The notes beneath the pieces are model-generated. The model was not told the DNA's origin. It was given only the letters and a program-made list of their open reading frames with translations, and did no database searches. DNA of 43,859 nucleotides. Origin: Bradyrhizobium zhengyangense. Its GTDB lineage: Bacteria; Pseudomonadota; Alphaproteobacteria; Rhizobiales; Xanthobacteraceae. A program made the translations under genes and the position numbers. The stretch spans positions 1-43,859 of the forward strand of contig NZ_JAKLUA010000028.1 of the NCBI RefSeq assembly GCF_022012435.1, read 5' to 3'. Below, in pieces: positions 23,085 to 31,480 of this stretch. How positions within the stretch are numbered: position 1 is the first letter of the stretch; each line of letters starts with the position of its first letter.

Positions 23085-23113
23085 AATATAGGGCGGAAGT
23101 CCGTACCTGTTAA
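23085..23113 (-). promoter_or_regulatory. near-consensus sigma-70-type promoter for the small minus-strand transcript
   Basis: TTAACA (complement of 23108-23113) and TATATT (complement of 23085-23090) are separated by exactly 17 bases. The start point would be near 23078, some 30 bases before the start codon. Confidence 0.7.
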
Positions 23114-23226
23114 GGGGGCGGCAGGCCGAGCGGAACCGGCTCCTGTGCGCAAAGGGCGGAAAGCCCGCGAAAGCCGTCCTGGGGGCAGTTGAGACCGCCG
23201 CCCGGCCGTGTTAGGGAGCCCCTGTC

Positions 23227-23300
23227 GCGGGTGTAGCTCAATGGTAGAGCAGCAGCCTTCCAAGCTGAATACGAGGGTTCGATTCCCTTCACCCGCTCCA
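23227..23300 (+). tRNA. tRNA-Gly (anticodon TCC)
   Basis: Acceptor GCGGGTG/CACCCGC, D-arm TAGCTCAATGGTAGAGC, anticodon loop CTTCCAA, T-arm GAGGGTTCGATTCCCTT and encoded CCA (23298-23300). Confidence 0.96.
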
Positions 23301-23436
23301 GACTTTTCATAGACTTCGCTCAAAGACTTGGCGGGTGGTCGGATTTCATTCTGACCACTGGGCCGCTTGACGCGTTCTGACGCGTCTTTCCCATTGCGTG
23401 TTTTGCGTGTCGCTTGATGTATAATCCCGCTCAGCG

Positions 23437-23601
23437 CGCGTCTCGCTCGACCGAACCCAGATGCAGGTTGACGAAAACATGGTCAACCGGTCACTAGGCA
23501 TGGCCGTCACTGTTGAAATCAAGACCGGCTCGCGCGCCGTCATCACACATCTGCTCTCGCCACTCCTGCGACGTAAGCAGAAGGCCTTGCGTGAGAGGTA
23601 A
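23437..23601 (+). pseudogene. type I secretion adaptor (HlyD family), C-terminal remnant
   Basis: The frame reads RVSLDRTQMQVDENMVNRSL, then GMAVTVEIKTGSR and a tail ending LLSPLLRRKQKALRER, stopping at TAA 23599-23601. This is the typical C-terminus of RTX-type secretion adaptors (PrtE/HlyD: GMAVTVEIKTGSRR...LLSPL...ESLRER). Everything upstream is lost or frameshifted (in-frame TAA at about 23422). It sits 136 bases after tRNA-Gly, as expected of the leftover of an excised or decayed island. Confidence 0.8.
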
Positions 23602-23652
23602 TAGCGACTTGGTGTCGGCTCTCGACTGATCCCACCACATCCCAATTGATCT

Positions 23653-23682
23653 GGAGGACGGGACGCCGCGCGCCCGTCCTCC
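23653..23682 (-). terminator. hairpin terminator after the ABC binding-protein gene
   Basis: GGAGGACGGG and CCCGTCCTCC form a perfect 10-bp stem with a 10-base loop, 7 bases past the minus-strand stop at 23690. No T-run follows, so it may act as an mRNA-stabilising end. Confidence 0.6.
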
Positions 23683-23689
23683 CGTTGGG

Positions 23690-24679
23690 TTACTTCTTCA
23701 TCGCTTCGATGACGGCGAAGCTGTAGGCGCCTTCGGGCTTCTTGGTGATGACGGGATCGGAACCGCCCGACATCAGCGTGGCCACGGTACGCTCATAGTC
23801 CTTGACGTCGAGCTTGCCGTCGGTGTCCCCAAGCAGCTTGCTGATCTCGCCCATCATCCGCTTCTGATCCTTCTCGGTCTTGGCGCCGGTCGTGTCGGCG
23901 GCGAGGATGATCTTCACGGCCTCGTCCGGGTGCGCCTTGGCATATTCCCAGCCCTTCATCGAGGCCTTCACGAACTTCGCCATCTTGGCGACGAAGGCCG
24001 GGTCCTTAAGGTTCTTCTCCAGCACGTAGAGGCCGTCCTCCAGCGTGGCGACGCCTTCGTCCTCGTACTTGAAGACGACGAGCTGGCTCGGCTTGTAGCC
24101 GCCGTCGATGACCTGCCAGTACTCGTTGTAGGTCATCGTGGAGACGCAGTCGGCTTGCTTCTGCAGGATCGGGTCGACATTGAAGCCCTGCTTGATCACC
24201 TTGACGCCGCCCGCCGAGCCGTCGGTCTTGAAGCCAAGCTTCGACATCCAGGACAGAAACGGATATTCGTTGCCGCCATACCAGACGCCGAGCGTCTTGC
24301 CCTTGAGGTCGGCCGGCTTCTTGATGCCGGTGTCGGCGCGGCAGGTCAGCTCCAGGCCGCTCTTCTTGAAGGTCTGCGAGATATTGACGAGCGGCACGCC
24401 CTTCTCGCGCGAGGCGAGCGCGGACGGCATCCAGTCGACGGTCACGTCGGCGCCGCCGCCGGCGATCACCTGCGGGGGCGCCACGTCGGGGCCGCCCGGC
24501 TTGATGGTGACGTCGAGGCCGGCCTCCTTGTAGAAGCCCTTGTCCCTGGCGACGAAGTAGCCGGCGAACTGCGCCTGGGCGACCCATTTGAGCTGGATGG
24601 CGACGGGTTCGGCTGCTTGTGCGTTCGAAAGCGTCAGGCCGAGCGAAAGAGCTGCGGCCAGTGCCAATGCGTGCTTCAT
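23690..24679 (-). CDS. ABC importer substrate-binding protein, NMT1/THI5 type (329 aa)
   Basis: After a signal peptide (LALAAALSLGLTLSNAQAA) the mature protein begins IQLKWVAQAQFAGYFVARDK, the pattern of THI5/NMT1-like binding proteins that includes pyrimidine-precursor and riboflavin binders. Further signs are GLDVTIKPGGPDVAP, ADVTVDWMPSALASREKGVP and GKTLGVWYGGNEYPFLSWM. GGAGTCTTGC before ATG 24679 decides the start. It is the last gene of a four-gene minus-strand set (ATPase, permease, permease, binding protein). The ligand is not fixed by sequence; the divergent catabolic operon suggests a pyrimidine-like heterocycle. Confidence 0.9.
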   Translation of the reverse strand: MKHALALAAALSLGLTLSNAQAAEPVAIQLKWVAQAQFAGYFVARDKGFYKEAGLDVTIKPGGPDVAPPQVIAGGGADVTVDWMPSALASREKGVPLVNISQTFKKSGLELTCRADTGIKKPADLKGKTLGVWYGGNEYPFLSWMSKLGFKTDGSAGGVKVIKQGFNVDPILQKQADCVSTMTYNEYWQVIDGGYKPSQLVVFKYEDEGVATLEDGLYVLEKNLKDPAFVAKMAKFVKASMKGWEYAKAHPDEAVKIILAADTTGAKTEKDQKRMMGEISKLLGDTDGKLDVKDYERTVATLMSGGSDPVITKKPEGAYSFAVIEAMKK

Positions 24680-24712
24680 GCAAGACTCCAATTCAACGTG
24701 GACCTCGCCGAC

Positions 24713-25834
24713 CTAGGTCCGATAGGACGGATGCCAGAACGTTGTCGCGCGTTCGGCCAGCGTGACAATGCCGTAGAAAGCCATCCCGGCGAGGGCGGCC
24801 AACGCGATCTCCGCCCAGACCATGTCGATGGCCATGCGGCCGGCCTCGGTGGAAATGCGAAATCCGATACCCTGCGTCGGAGTTCCGAAAAATTCTGCAA
24901 CGATCGCGCCAATCAGGGCAAGCGTGGCGTTGATCTTGAGCGCGTTAAAGATGAAAGGCAACGCGGCGGGCAGATGGAGCTTGGTCAGCGCCTGGGCATG
25001 GGTGGCGCCGTAGGAGCGCATCAGGTCGCGCTCGATATGGCCGGCTGCATTCAGCCCCGCGATGGCGTTGACCAGCATCGGGAAGAAGGTCACGAGCACG
25101 ACCACGGCGGCTTTCGACGGCCAGTCGAAGCCGAACCACATCACCATGATCGGCGCGACGCCAACGAGCGGAAGCGCCGAAAAGAAGTTGCCAAGCGGCA
25201 ACAGGCCGCGGCCGAGGAAGGCGTAACGGTGCGCCAGGATCGCGACAAGAAGCCCGGCGCCGCAGCCGATGACATAGCCCGCCAGCACGCCGCGCACGAA
25301 GGTCTGGACGAAGTCGGCCCCGAGGATCGGCAGCGAATGGATGAATTTGGTCGCCGCCGCGCTCGGTGACGGCAAAAGCACGGCTGGCACGCCGAAGCCG
25401 CGCACCGCGACCTCCCAGAGATAGAACACGGTGAGGCCGAACAGGAGCGGGACCAGCAGATCGACCGCGCGCCGCCGCCTACCCCGGGCTTGATGCGTCC
25501 CGGCGAGATTGACCACGCCAAGTGCCGCCGACAGCCAGCACGCCATCACGATCATCCAGAAGCTGGCACGTGCGGTCCCCGCCATGGCCGGATCCTCCAG
25601 CAGGATGAGTGAGGCGGCGGCGGCGAGGATCGCGCCGGCAAGACCGAGAATGGTCGCCCGCTGATCCGACAGCCAGGCCGCCAGCAGGAACAACAAGCCG
25701 GCTGCGCCGACGACGGGCCAGAGGGCGGGGCGAGCCGACAAGGGCAGCGATTGCGGCGCGAGCGGAAGGGCGAAGGCGAGCGCCAGAGCGGCGGTTGCGG
25801 CGATGAACCCCAGCCTCAGCTTGCGCGGATCCAT
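24713..25834 (-). CDS. ABC importer permease, SsuC/ThiX type with N-terminal extension (373 aa)
   Basis: The C-terminal 250 residues are a BPD_transp_1 permease: VRGVLAGYVIGCGAGLLVAI, then the EAA-like loop NAAGHIERDLMRSYGATHAQ followed by LTKLHLPAALPFIFNALKIN, and GAIVAEFFGTPTQGIGF. The first 125 or so residues add about four extra hydrophobic segments (AATAALALAFALPLAP, LWPVVGAAGLLFLLAAWL), which is longer than usual. ATG 25834 overlaps the stop of the preceding permease by one base (TGATG), so translation is coupled. A longer ORF from 26206 is out-of-gene read-through. Confidence 0.9.
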   Translation of the reverse strand: MDPRKLRLGFIAATAALALAFALPLAPQSLPLSARPALWPVVGAAGLLFLLAAWLSDQRATILGLAGAILAAAASLILLEDPAMAGTARASFWMIVMACWLSAALGVVNLAGTHQARGRRRRAVDLLVPLLFGLTVFYLWEVAVRGFGVPAVLLPSPSAAATKFIHSLPILGADFVQTFVRGVLAGYVIGCGAGLLVAILAHRYAFLGRGLLPLGNFFSALPLVGVAPIMVMWFGFDWPSKAAVVVLVTFFPMLVNAIAGLNAAGHIERDLMRSYGATHAQALTKLHLPAALPFIFNALKINATLALIGAIVAEFFGTPTQGIGFRISTEAGRMAIDMVWAEIALAALAGMAFYGIVTLAERATTFWHPSYRT

Positions 25835-26757
25835 CAATGCACTCCCATGCGCCGGCCGACGGTTCGTTCGATCAGTCCGATCAGCGCGATCAAGGCGGAG
25901 GAGAGGACGGCGGCGGCGACCAGCGCGGACCAGAGTTGGACCGTCTGGCCGTAGTAGGAACCCGAGAGCAGCCGCGCGCCGATGCCGGCTTCGGCGCCGG
26001 TCGGCAATTCCGCGACGATGGCGCCGATCAGCGAAATCGTCACGGCGACCTTGAGGCTCGCAAACAGATAAGGCACCGAGGCGGGCCAGCGCAGTTTCCA
26101 CAACACCTGGCGCGGCGTCGCCGACCATGTCCGCATCAGTTCGAGCTGGAGCGGATCGGGCGAAGCAAAGCCCTTCACCATCCCGATCGTGATGGGAAAG
26201 AAGCACAGATAGGCCGAGATGATCGATTTCGGCAGCAGTCCGTGCAGTCCCAGCGCCCCCAGCACCACGATGAAGATCGGCGCCAGCGCCAGCACCGGCA
26301 CCATCTGCGAGCAGATGATCCAGGGCAGTAAGCTCCGCTCCAGCACCCGGCTGTGCAGGATCAGCAGCGCCAGCACGATCCCGAACAGCGCGCCGAGCAG
26401 GAAGCCAAGCAAGGTCGCCGACAATGTCACCAGCGAGTGGTAGACCAGGCTGCGCGGCGCCAGCGGCGGATAACCGAATACGGAATCGAGGAACGCGGCG
26501 GCGATCTGGTGCGGCGCCGGCAGCAATGGCCGCTCGGCATCCATCGTGCCCGCGAGCACGTCGCTCATGGTATAGGGCGTCTCTTCGCGCTCGAAGCCGT
26601 CGCGGACCAGCGACCAGTTCATGGCAACGGCCGCGACGTACCAGATCGCGACCAGCGCCAGCACCATGGCGAGAACCGGCGCGTAACGCGTGACCAAGGG
26701 ATGGTCCCGAAGCGCGCGCGAGGGACGCAAGGGCAGGGCGAGCGTGCTACTCGTCAT
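25834..26757 (-). CDS. ABC importer permease, SsuC/ThiX type (307 aa)
   Basis: It has an N-terminal helix (YAPVLAMVLALVAIWYVAAV) and a long periplasmic loop. The BPD_transp_1 core follows, with VTLSATLLGFLLGALFGIVL, MVPVLALAPIFIVVLGALGL, the coupling loop LELMRTWSATPRQVLWKLRW and SLIGAIVAELPTGAEAGIGA. It forms a heterodimer with the next permease (two different permease genes in one operon). Its start overlaps the end of the ATPase gene by 11 bases. Confidence 0.92.
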   Translation of the reverse strand: MTSSTLALPLRPSRALRDHPLVTRYAPVLAMVLALVAIWYVAAVAMNWSLVRDGFEREETPYTMSDVLAGTMDAERPLLPAPHQIAAAFLDSVFGYPPLAPRSLVYHSLVTLSATLLGFLLGALFGIVLALLILHSRVLERSLLPWIICSQMVPVLALAPIFIVVLGALGLHGLLPKSIISAYLCFFPITIGMVKGFASPDPLQLELMRTWSATPRQVLWKLRWPASVPYLFASLKVAVTISLIGAIVAELPTGAEAGIGARLLSGSYYGQTVQLWSALVAAAVLSSALIALIGLIERTVGRRMGVH

Positions 26758-27580
26758 AGGAGTGCCCGGCGCGCAGGCCGTTGCGGACGCGCTGCGCCAC
26801 CTTCAGAAATTCCGGCGTCTCGCGGATCTCCAAGGATCTCTCGGTCGGGAAATCGCAGTCAATGACATCGATGATGCGGCCCGGGCGCGGCGACATCACG
26901 ACGATCCTGGTCGACAGGAATACGGCTTCCGGAATCGAATGGGTCACGAACAGCACGGTCTTGCCGGTCGACTTCCATAGCTGGAGGAGTTGCTCGTTGA
27001 GGTGATCGCGCACGATCTCGTCGAGTGCACCGAACGGCTCGTCCATCAGCATCAGCGCCGGATCGAACGACAAGGCGCGCGCGATCGAGACCCGCTGCTG
27101 CATGCCGCCGGAGAGTTGCCAGGGGAACTTACGCTCGAAGCCGGTGAGGTTGACCATCGACAGATAGCGCTCGACCCGCTGCTGCTGCTCGATCTCGGAA
27201 TAGCCCATGATCTCCAGCGGCAGCTTCAGGTTCTTCTCGATGGTCCGCCATGGGAACAGGGCCGGCGCCTGGAACACATAGCCATAGCTGCGGGCAAGGC
27301 GCGCCGCTTCCGCGCTCATGCCGTTCACCGTGAGCGTGCCGGAGGAGGGCTGCTGCAGATCGGCGATCACCCGCAGCATCGTGGTCTTGCCGCAGCCGGA
27401 CGGCCCGATGAAGGAGACGAACTCGCCCTCGGCGACTTGCAGGTTGACGTCGGAGAGCGCCTCGACCCGGCCGTCGGCCGTGTCGAAGGTCAGCGAGATG
27501 TTTTGGGCGTCGACGACGAGCCGCCCCGGTCGGGAGTCGGCGAGCGGTTCGTCGGGTACGGAGAGACTTGGCTTTGGCAT
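26747..27580 (-). CDS. ABC importer ATPase, SsuB/TauB type (277 aa)
   Basis: Walker A is FIGPSGCGKTTMLRV, the Q-loop is YVFQAPALFPWRTI, the signature is WQLSGGMQQRVSIARAL, Walker B is ALMLMDEPFGALDEIVRD, and the H-loop is TVLFVTHSIPEAVFL. It energises uptake by the two permeases. It is the first gene of the transporter operon and is divergent from the molybdenum hydroxylase operon, with 198 bases between the two starts. A long spurious extension upstream (to 28720) is antisense to the hydroxylase genes. Confidence 0.95.
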   Translation of the reverse strand: MPKPSLSVPDEPLADSRPGRLVVDAQNISLTFDTADGRVEALSDVNLQVAEGEFVSFIGPSGCGKTTMLRVIADLQQPSSGTLTVNGMSAEAARLARSYGYVFQAPALFPWRTIEKNLKLPLEIMGYSEIEQQQRVERYLSMVNLTGFERKFPWQLSGGMQQRVSIARALSFDPALMLMDEPFGALDEIVRDHLNEQLLQLWKSTGKTVLFVTHSIPEAVFLSTRIVVMSPRPGRIIDVIDCDFPTERSLEIRETPEFLKVAQRVRNGLRAGHSYDE

Positions 27581-27700
27581 GGCGATGCGAAATATTGTCG
27601 CAAAAGCGGATTGTCGTGGCGCGCCCAATGTTTGCGCAGGTGAGGCGCATAATAAGCAGGTTCTTGTCCGATTTCGAAGCAATTGACGCGCGGGTGGCTT

Positions 27701-27728
27701 TTGACTTGCGTTGTTCACAGCAGATAGT
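27701..27728 (+). promoter_or_regulatory. possible promoter of the heterocycle catabolic operon
   Basis: TTGACT (27701-27706) and GATAGT (27723-27728) are 16 bases apart, 51 bases before the first gene start at 27779. The -10 match is partial, so this is tentative. Confidence 0.35.
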
Positions 27729-27778
27729 TTCGTGTTCGCTTTCGCAACAAGCGCGCGAGCCCTCGATATGCGAGCCAT

Positions 27779-28657
27779 ATGAAGCCTGCTCCGTTCAAAT
27801 ATGTCCTGGCGTCGTCGCTCGACCATGCGCTTGCGCTGAAGGCCGAACATGGCGACGAAGCGCGCTTTCTCGCAGGTGGCCAAAGCCTTATCCCGGCAAT
27901 GAATTTTCGCCTGGCGCGGCCTTCGGTGCTGATCGACATCAACGGGCTCACCAGCCTCGCCGGCATCGATCGCCCGGAAGCGGGGCAAGTCAGGGTCGGT
28001 GCTCTGATGCGCTACCGGGCGCTCGAGCGGGATGGCGAGTTTCTCAGGAGCTGTCCGCTGTTTGCCGACGCGCTGCCGCATATCGCGCATCCCCAGATCC
28101 GTAACCGCGGCACCATCGGCGGCAATCTCTCCCACGCCGATCCGGCCTCGGAGCTGCCGGCGCTGGCGGTCGCCATGCAGGCGAAGATGCGGATCAGGTC
28201 GGCAGCGGGCGGGCGAACGGTGGCGGCGTCCGACTTCTTCGCCGGCCTGCTCACCACCGACCTTGCCAGCGACGAGATGCTGGTCGATATCACTTATCCG
28301 GTCCTGGCCCCGCGCAGCGGCGCCTGCTTCATGGAAGTCGCGCGCCGCCGCGGCGATTTTGCCATCGCCGGCGTTGCGGCTGTCGTGACCTTGGATGAGG
28401 AGCGCCGCTGCGCGAGTGTCCGGCTCGCGCTCTGCGGTGTCGGAGAGACGCCGGTCGATGCCGGCGCGGCAGCATTGCCCATGGTCGGCAGCCGCGTGAC
28501 GGGCGAGTCGATCGACGCAGTCGCCGCGGGCGTGCGGGAGCTGATCGCGCCGTCCGGCAATGTTCACGCCAGCGCCGACTACCAGCGGCATGTGGCCGGC
28601 GAGCTGGTCCGGCGCGCCATCCGCACCGCTCATCAACGGATCAGCCATGCAGCCTGA
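27779..28657 (+). CDS. molybdenum hydroxylase, FAD-binding subunit (CoxM type), 292 aa
   Basis: The FAD subunit carries electrons from the iron-sulfur subunit to the acceptor. It has the FAD loops FLAGGQSLIPAMNFRLARP and IRNRGTIGGNLSHADPASEL, plus the C-terminal CO_deh_flav_C region (VARRRGDFAIAGVAAVVTL). The length is normal. It starts the operon and overlaps the iron-sulfur subunit gene by 11 bases. The same type of subunit occurs in CO, nicotinate, isoquinoline and uracil/thymine-type dehydrogenases. Confidence 0.95.
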   Translation: MKPAPFKYVLASSLDHALALKAEHGDEARFLAGGQSLIPAMNFRLARPSVLIDINGLTSLAGIDRPEAGQVRVGALMRYRALERDGEFLRSCPLFADALPHIAHPQIRNRGTIGGNLSHADPASELPALAVAMQAKMRIRSAAGGRTVAASDFFAGLLTTDLASDEMLVDITYPVLAPRSGACFMEVARRRGDFAIAGVAAVVTLDEERRCASVRLALCGVGETPVDAGAAALPMVGSRVTGESIDAVAAGVRELIAPSGNVHASADYQRHVAGELVRRAIRTAHQRISHAA

Positions 28658-29138
28658 CCAGCACGAGATTGAGCTCACGGTCAACGGCACCCGATATCGG
28701 CGCACGGTCGAATCGCGCATGCTGCTGTCCGATTTCCTGCGTCACGAGCTCGGGCTGGCTGGTACCCATGTCGGCTGCGAGCACGGCGTCTGCGGTGCTT
28801 GCACCATCCTTCTCGAAAGTGATCCGGTTCGCTCCTGCCTGATGCTCGCGGTGCAGGCCAATGGCCGCGCGCTCGCGACGGTCGAGGGGCTGGCGTCTGC
28901 GGACGGGGAGCTGCATCCGGTGCAGCAGGCAATGCACGCGCATCATGGCCTGCAATGCGGCTATTGCACGCCCGGGATCCTGATGACCATGACGGCCTAT
29001 CTGACCGAGCATCCGTCCCCCTCGGAGGACGAGGTGCGAGAGGCGCTATCAGGCAATCTCTGTCGCTGCACCGGCTATCAGAATATCGTCGACGCGATGA
29101 TGGACGCGGCCGCGCGGATGCGGGAGGAGGCGTCATGA
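28647..29138 (+). CDS. molybdenum hydroxylase, [2Fe-2S] subunit (CoxS type), 163 aa
   Basis: It binds two 2Fe-2S clusters. The plant-type cluster ligands are C44, C49, C52 and C64 (GCEHGVCGACTILL ... SCLML); the second cluster uses C104, C107, C139 and C141 (CGYCTPG, NLCRCTGYQNIV). The ATG at 28647 lies inside the end of the FAD subunit gene, and the stop overlaps the large-subunit start (ATGA). A start 29 codons earlier would add a non-homologous tail. Confidence 0.96.
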   Translation: MQPDQHEIELTVNGTRYRRTVESRMLLSDFLRHELGLAGTHVGCEHGVCGACTILLESDPVRSCLMLAVQANGRALATVEGLASADGELHPVQQAMHAHHGLQCGYCTPGILMTMTAYLTEHPSPSEDEVREALSGNLCRCTGYQNIVDAMMDAAARMREEAS

Positions 29139-31480
29139 GCACCCGCTTCTTCGGCGCACCGGTCAAGCGCAATGAGGACAGGAAGCTCCTGACCGGGCAG
29201 GCGCTGTTCATCGACGATGTCGAGCTGCCGGGTATGCTGCATGTCGCCTTCCTGCGCAGCCAGGTCGCGCATGCCCGCCTGAAGCATATCGACGTATCGC
29301 GCGCGCGGAAGCGGCCGGGCGTCGTCGCGGTCTATGTGGCCGAGGACTACGGCGACTATTGGCAGCCCTGCCCGCTTCTGGTGCAGCCGCCGCCGATTCC
29401 GGGAAGCACCTTCAATCCGCGCACCCAGGTGCCGCTCGCAAGGGACAAGGTGCGTTATGTCGGCGAGCCACTCGCTGTCGTCGTCGCGGAAAGCCGCTAC
29501 CTCGCCGAGGATGCACTCGACGATATCGACGTGGAGCTGGAGTCGTTGTCCGCGGTCGTCGACATCGAACGGGCGCTGAAATCCTCATCGGCGCGGGTCC
29601 ACGACGATCTCGGCTCGAATATCGCGGCGCATGTTCACCAGATGAAGGGCGACTATCGCAAGGCCGCCGCGAACGCGCAGATCATCGTCAAGCGCCGCTT
29701 TCGCTATGAGCACGGCATCTCGTCGCCGATCGAGACCCGCGGCGTGGTCGCGCACTGGAATGCACGGGGCCAGCAGATGACGATCTGGGACACGACCCAG
29801 GCGCCGGTCTTCATCCGCAACGGCCTTGCCGCCATGCTTGGCCTCGGCGAGCGGCAGGTGCGCGTCATCGCGCCCTTCGTCGGCGGCGGCTTCGGGCCGA
29901 AGATCATGATGTTCTATCCGGAAGAGGTGGCGCTGCCGTGGATCTCCATGCGGCTCAACCGTCCGGTCAAATGGATCGAGGACCGGCTCGAGCATTTCGT
30001 TGCGACCACGCACGAGCGCGGTCAGATCCACGACGCCGAAATCGCGCTCGCGGCCGACGGACGGATCCTCGGGGTCAAGGACGTCTTCCTGCACGACACC
30101 GGTGCCTACAACACGTACGGCCTGACGGTGCCGATCAACAGCCAGTGCACAATGCTCGGGCCCTATGTGATCCCGGCCTACGACAGCACGTTCACGGCCG
30201 TGTTCACCAACCTGCCGATCGTCACGCCCTATCGCGGCGCCGGCAGACAGCACGGGGTGTTCGTGATCGAGCGGTTGCTGGATCTCGCCGCACGGGAGCT
30301 CGACATCGATCGCGCCGAGATCCGGCGGCGCAACCTGATTCCGCCAGACGCCTTCCCGTACAATAACGAGATCATCTTCCAGGACTTTGCCCCGCTCAGC
30401 TATGACAGCGGCAATTACGAGCCTGTTCTCGCCAAGGCGCTCGACGCGATCGGATATCAGCGCTTCCTGAAGGAGGAGCAGCCGAAGTTTCGCGAGGAAG
30501 GACGCTGTGTCGGCATCGGCATCGCCTGCTACGTCGAGGGGACCGGCATCGGTCCCTATGAGGGCGCCAAGGTGCAGGTGCAGGCCAACGGCAAGGTCAA
30601 TGTGGCGACCGGCATCGGCACCCAGGGGCAGGGGCATTTCACGAGCTTCGCGCAGATCGTCGCCGACCAGCTCGGCATCGATCCTTCCGATGTCGATATC
30701 GTCACCGGTGATACCGACCAGTTCTACTGGGGCGCCGGCACCTTTGCCAGCCGCGGCGCGGTGGTGGCGGGCAACGCCGTCAACGAGGCGTCGGCCGCGG
30801 TCAGGCGGAAAGCCCTGAAGCTCGCGTCCGACGCCTTCGAATGCGCCGAGGAGGACCTCGTTCTTGCCGACGGAAAGGTGTCTATCGCGGGGATTCCGGG
30901 AAAGTTCATCCGCCTCGGCGAACTTGCGCAGCGCGCCAATCCGATGCGCGGTGCGGTGAGGCCGGGCACCGAACCCGGTCTCGAGTCCACGCAATATTTT
31001 GGCCCGCCCTCAGGCGCCACCGCCAACGGTGTTCATGCTGCGATCGTCGAGATCGATCCGCTGACCTTCGAGCTGAAGGTGCTTAGATATGTCGTGGTCC
31101 ATGATTGCGGCACGGTGATCAATCCGATGATCCTCGAAGGCCAGATCCACGGCGGCGTCGCGCAGGGCATCGGCAATGCTTTCTTCGAGAAACTTGCTTT
31201 CGACGATCAGGGCCAGCTTCTGAACGCGTCGCTCGCCGACTATCTGCTGCCGACTGCGCTCGACGTCCCGCGCATGGAGCTCGACCATACGGTGACGCCG
31301 TCGCCGCTCAACCCGCTCGGTATCAAGGGCGCCGGCGAGGCGGGAGCCATTCCGGTCGGGGCCGTGTTTGCACAGGCGATCGAGGATGCGCTGCAGCTCA
31401 CCTCGCGCAAGATCGAGCTGTTGGAGATTCCGCTGAGCCCGAGTCGGCTGTTCGAGCTGACCCGACAGGAGGGCACATGA
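29135..31480 (+). CDS. molybdenum hydroxylase, molybdopterin-binding large subunit (CoxL/xanthine dehydrogenase family), 781 aa
   Basis: This subunit holds the Mo-cytosine-dinucleotide cofactor and hydroxylates the substrate with water. It has the Ald_Xan_dh_C N-terminal domain (KLLTGQALFIDDVELPGMLH), the cofactor motif APFVGGGFGPKI, and PYRGAGRQ at 365-372. TGIGTQGQGHFTSFAQIVAD and the catalytic Glu735 in GAGEAGAIP follow. It lacks the AYxCSFR loop that marks form I CO dehydrogenase, so it is not a CO oxidiser. With a barbiturase-family gene next to it, an azaheterocycle such as a pyrimidine is the best substrate guess. A start at 28955 would be antisense-like read-through. Confidence 0.94.
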   Translation: MSTRFFGAPVKRNEDRKLLTGQALFIDDVELPGMLHVAFLRSQVAHARLKHIDVSRARKRPGVVAVYVAEDYGDYWQPCPLLVQPPPIPGSTFNPRTQVPLARDKVRYVGEPLAVVVAESRYLAEDALDDIDVELESLSAVVDIERALKSSSARVHDDLGSNIAAHVHQMKGDYRKAAANAQIIVKRRFRYEHGISSPIETRGVVAHWNARGQQMTIWDTTQAPVFIRNGLAAMLGLGERQVRVIAPFVGGGFGPKIMMFYPEEVALPWISMRLNRPVKWIEDRLEHFVATTHERGQIHDAEIALAADGRILGVKDVFLHDTGAYNTYGLTVPINSQCTMLGPYVIPAYDSTFTAVFTNLPIVTPYRGAGRQHGVFVIERLLDLAARELDIDRAEIRRRNLIPPDAFPYNNEIIFQDFAPLSYDSGNYEPVLAKALDAIGYQRFLKEEQPKFREEGRCVGIGIACYVEGTGIGPYEGAKVQVQANGKVNVATGIGTQGQGHFTSFAQIVADQLGIDPSDVDIVTGDTDQFYWGAGTFASRGAVVAGNAVNEASAAVRRKALKLASDAFECAEEDLVLADGKVSIAGIPGKFIRLGELAQRANPMRGAVRPGTEPGLESTQYFGPPSGATANGVHAAIVEIDPLTFELKVLRYVVVHDCGTVINPMILEGQIHGGVAQGIGNAFFEKLAFDDQGQLLNASLADYLLPTALDVPRMELDHTVTPSPLNPLGIKGAGEAGAIPVGAVFAQAIEDALQLTSRKIELLEIPLSPSRLFELTRQEGT

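Noticed and set aside
23054..23323. ORF overlapping tRNA-Gly on the minus strand (GEGNRTLVFSLEGCCS)
   Set aside because: This is the well-known false protein produced by translating the complement of a tRNA gene.
26747..28720. 657-aa reading of the ABC ATPase
   Set aside because: The first 380 residues are antisense to the molybdenum hydroxylase genes or intergenic; the family start is at 27580.
29585..30994. 469-aa minus-strand ORF opposite the CoxL gene
   Set aside because: It is a shadow of the CoxL reading frame in high-GC DNA with no recognisable motif.
29135..31480. aerobic CO dehydrogenase large subunit
   Set aside because: The AYxCSFR active-site loop is absent; PYRGAGRQ is present instead, as in other molybdenum hydroxylases.
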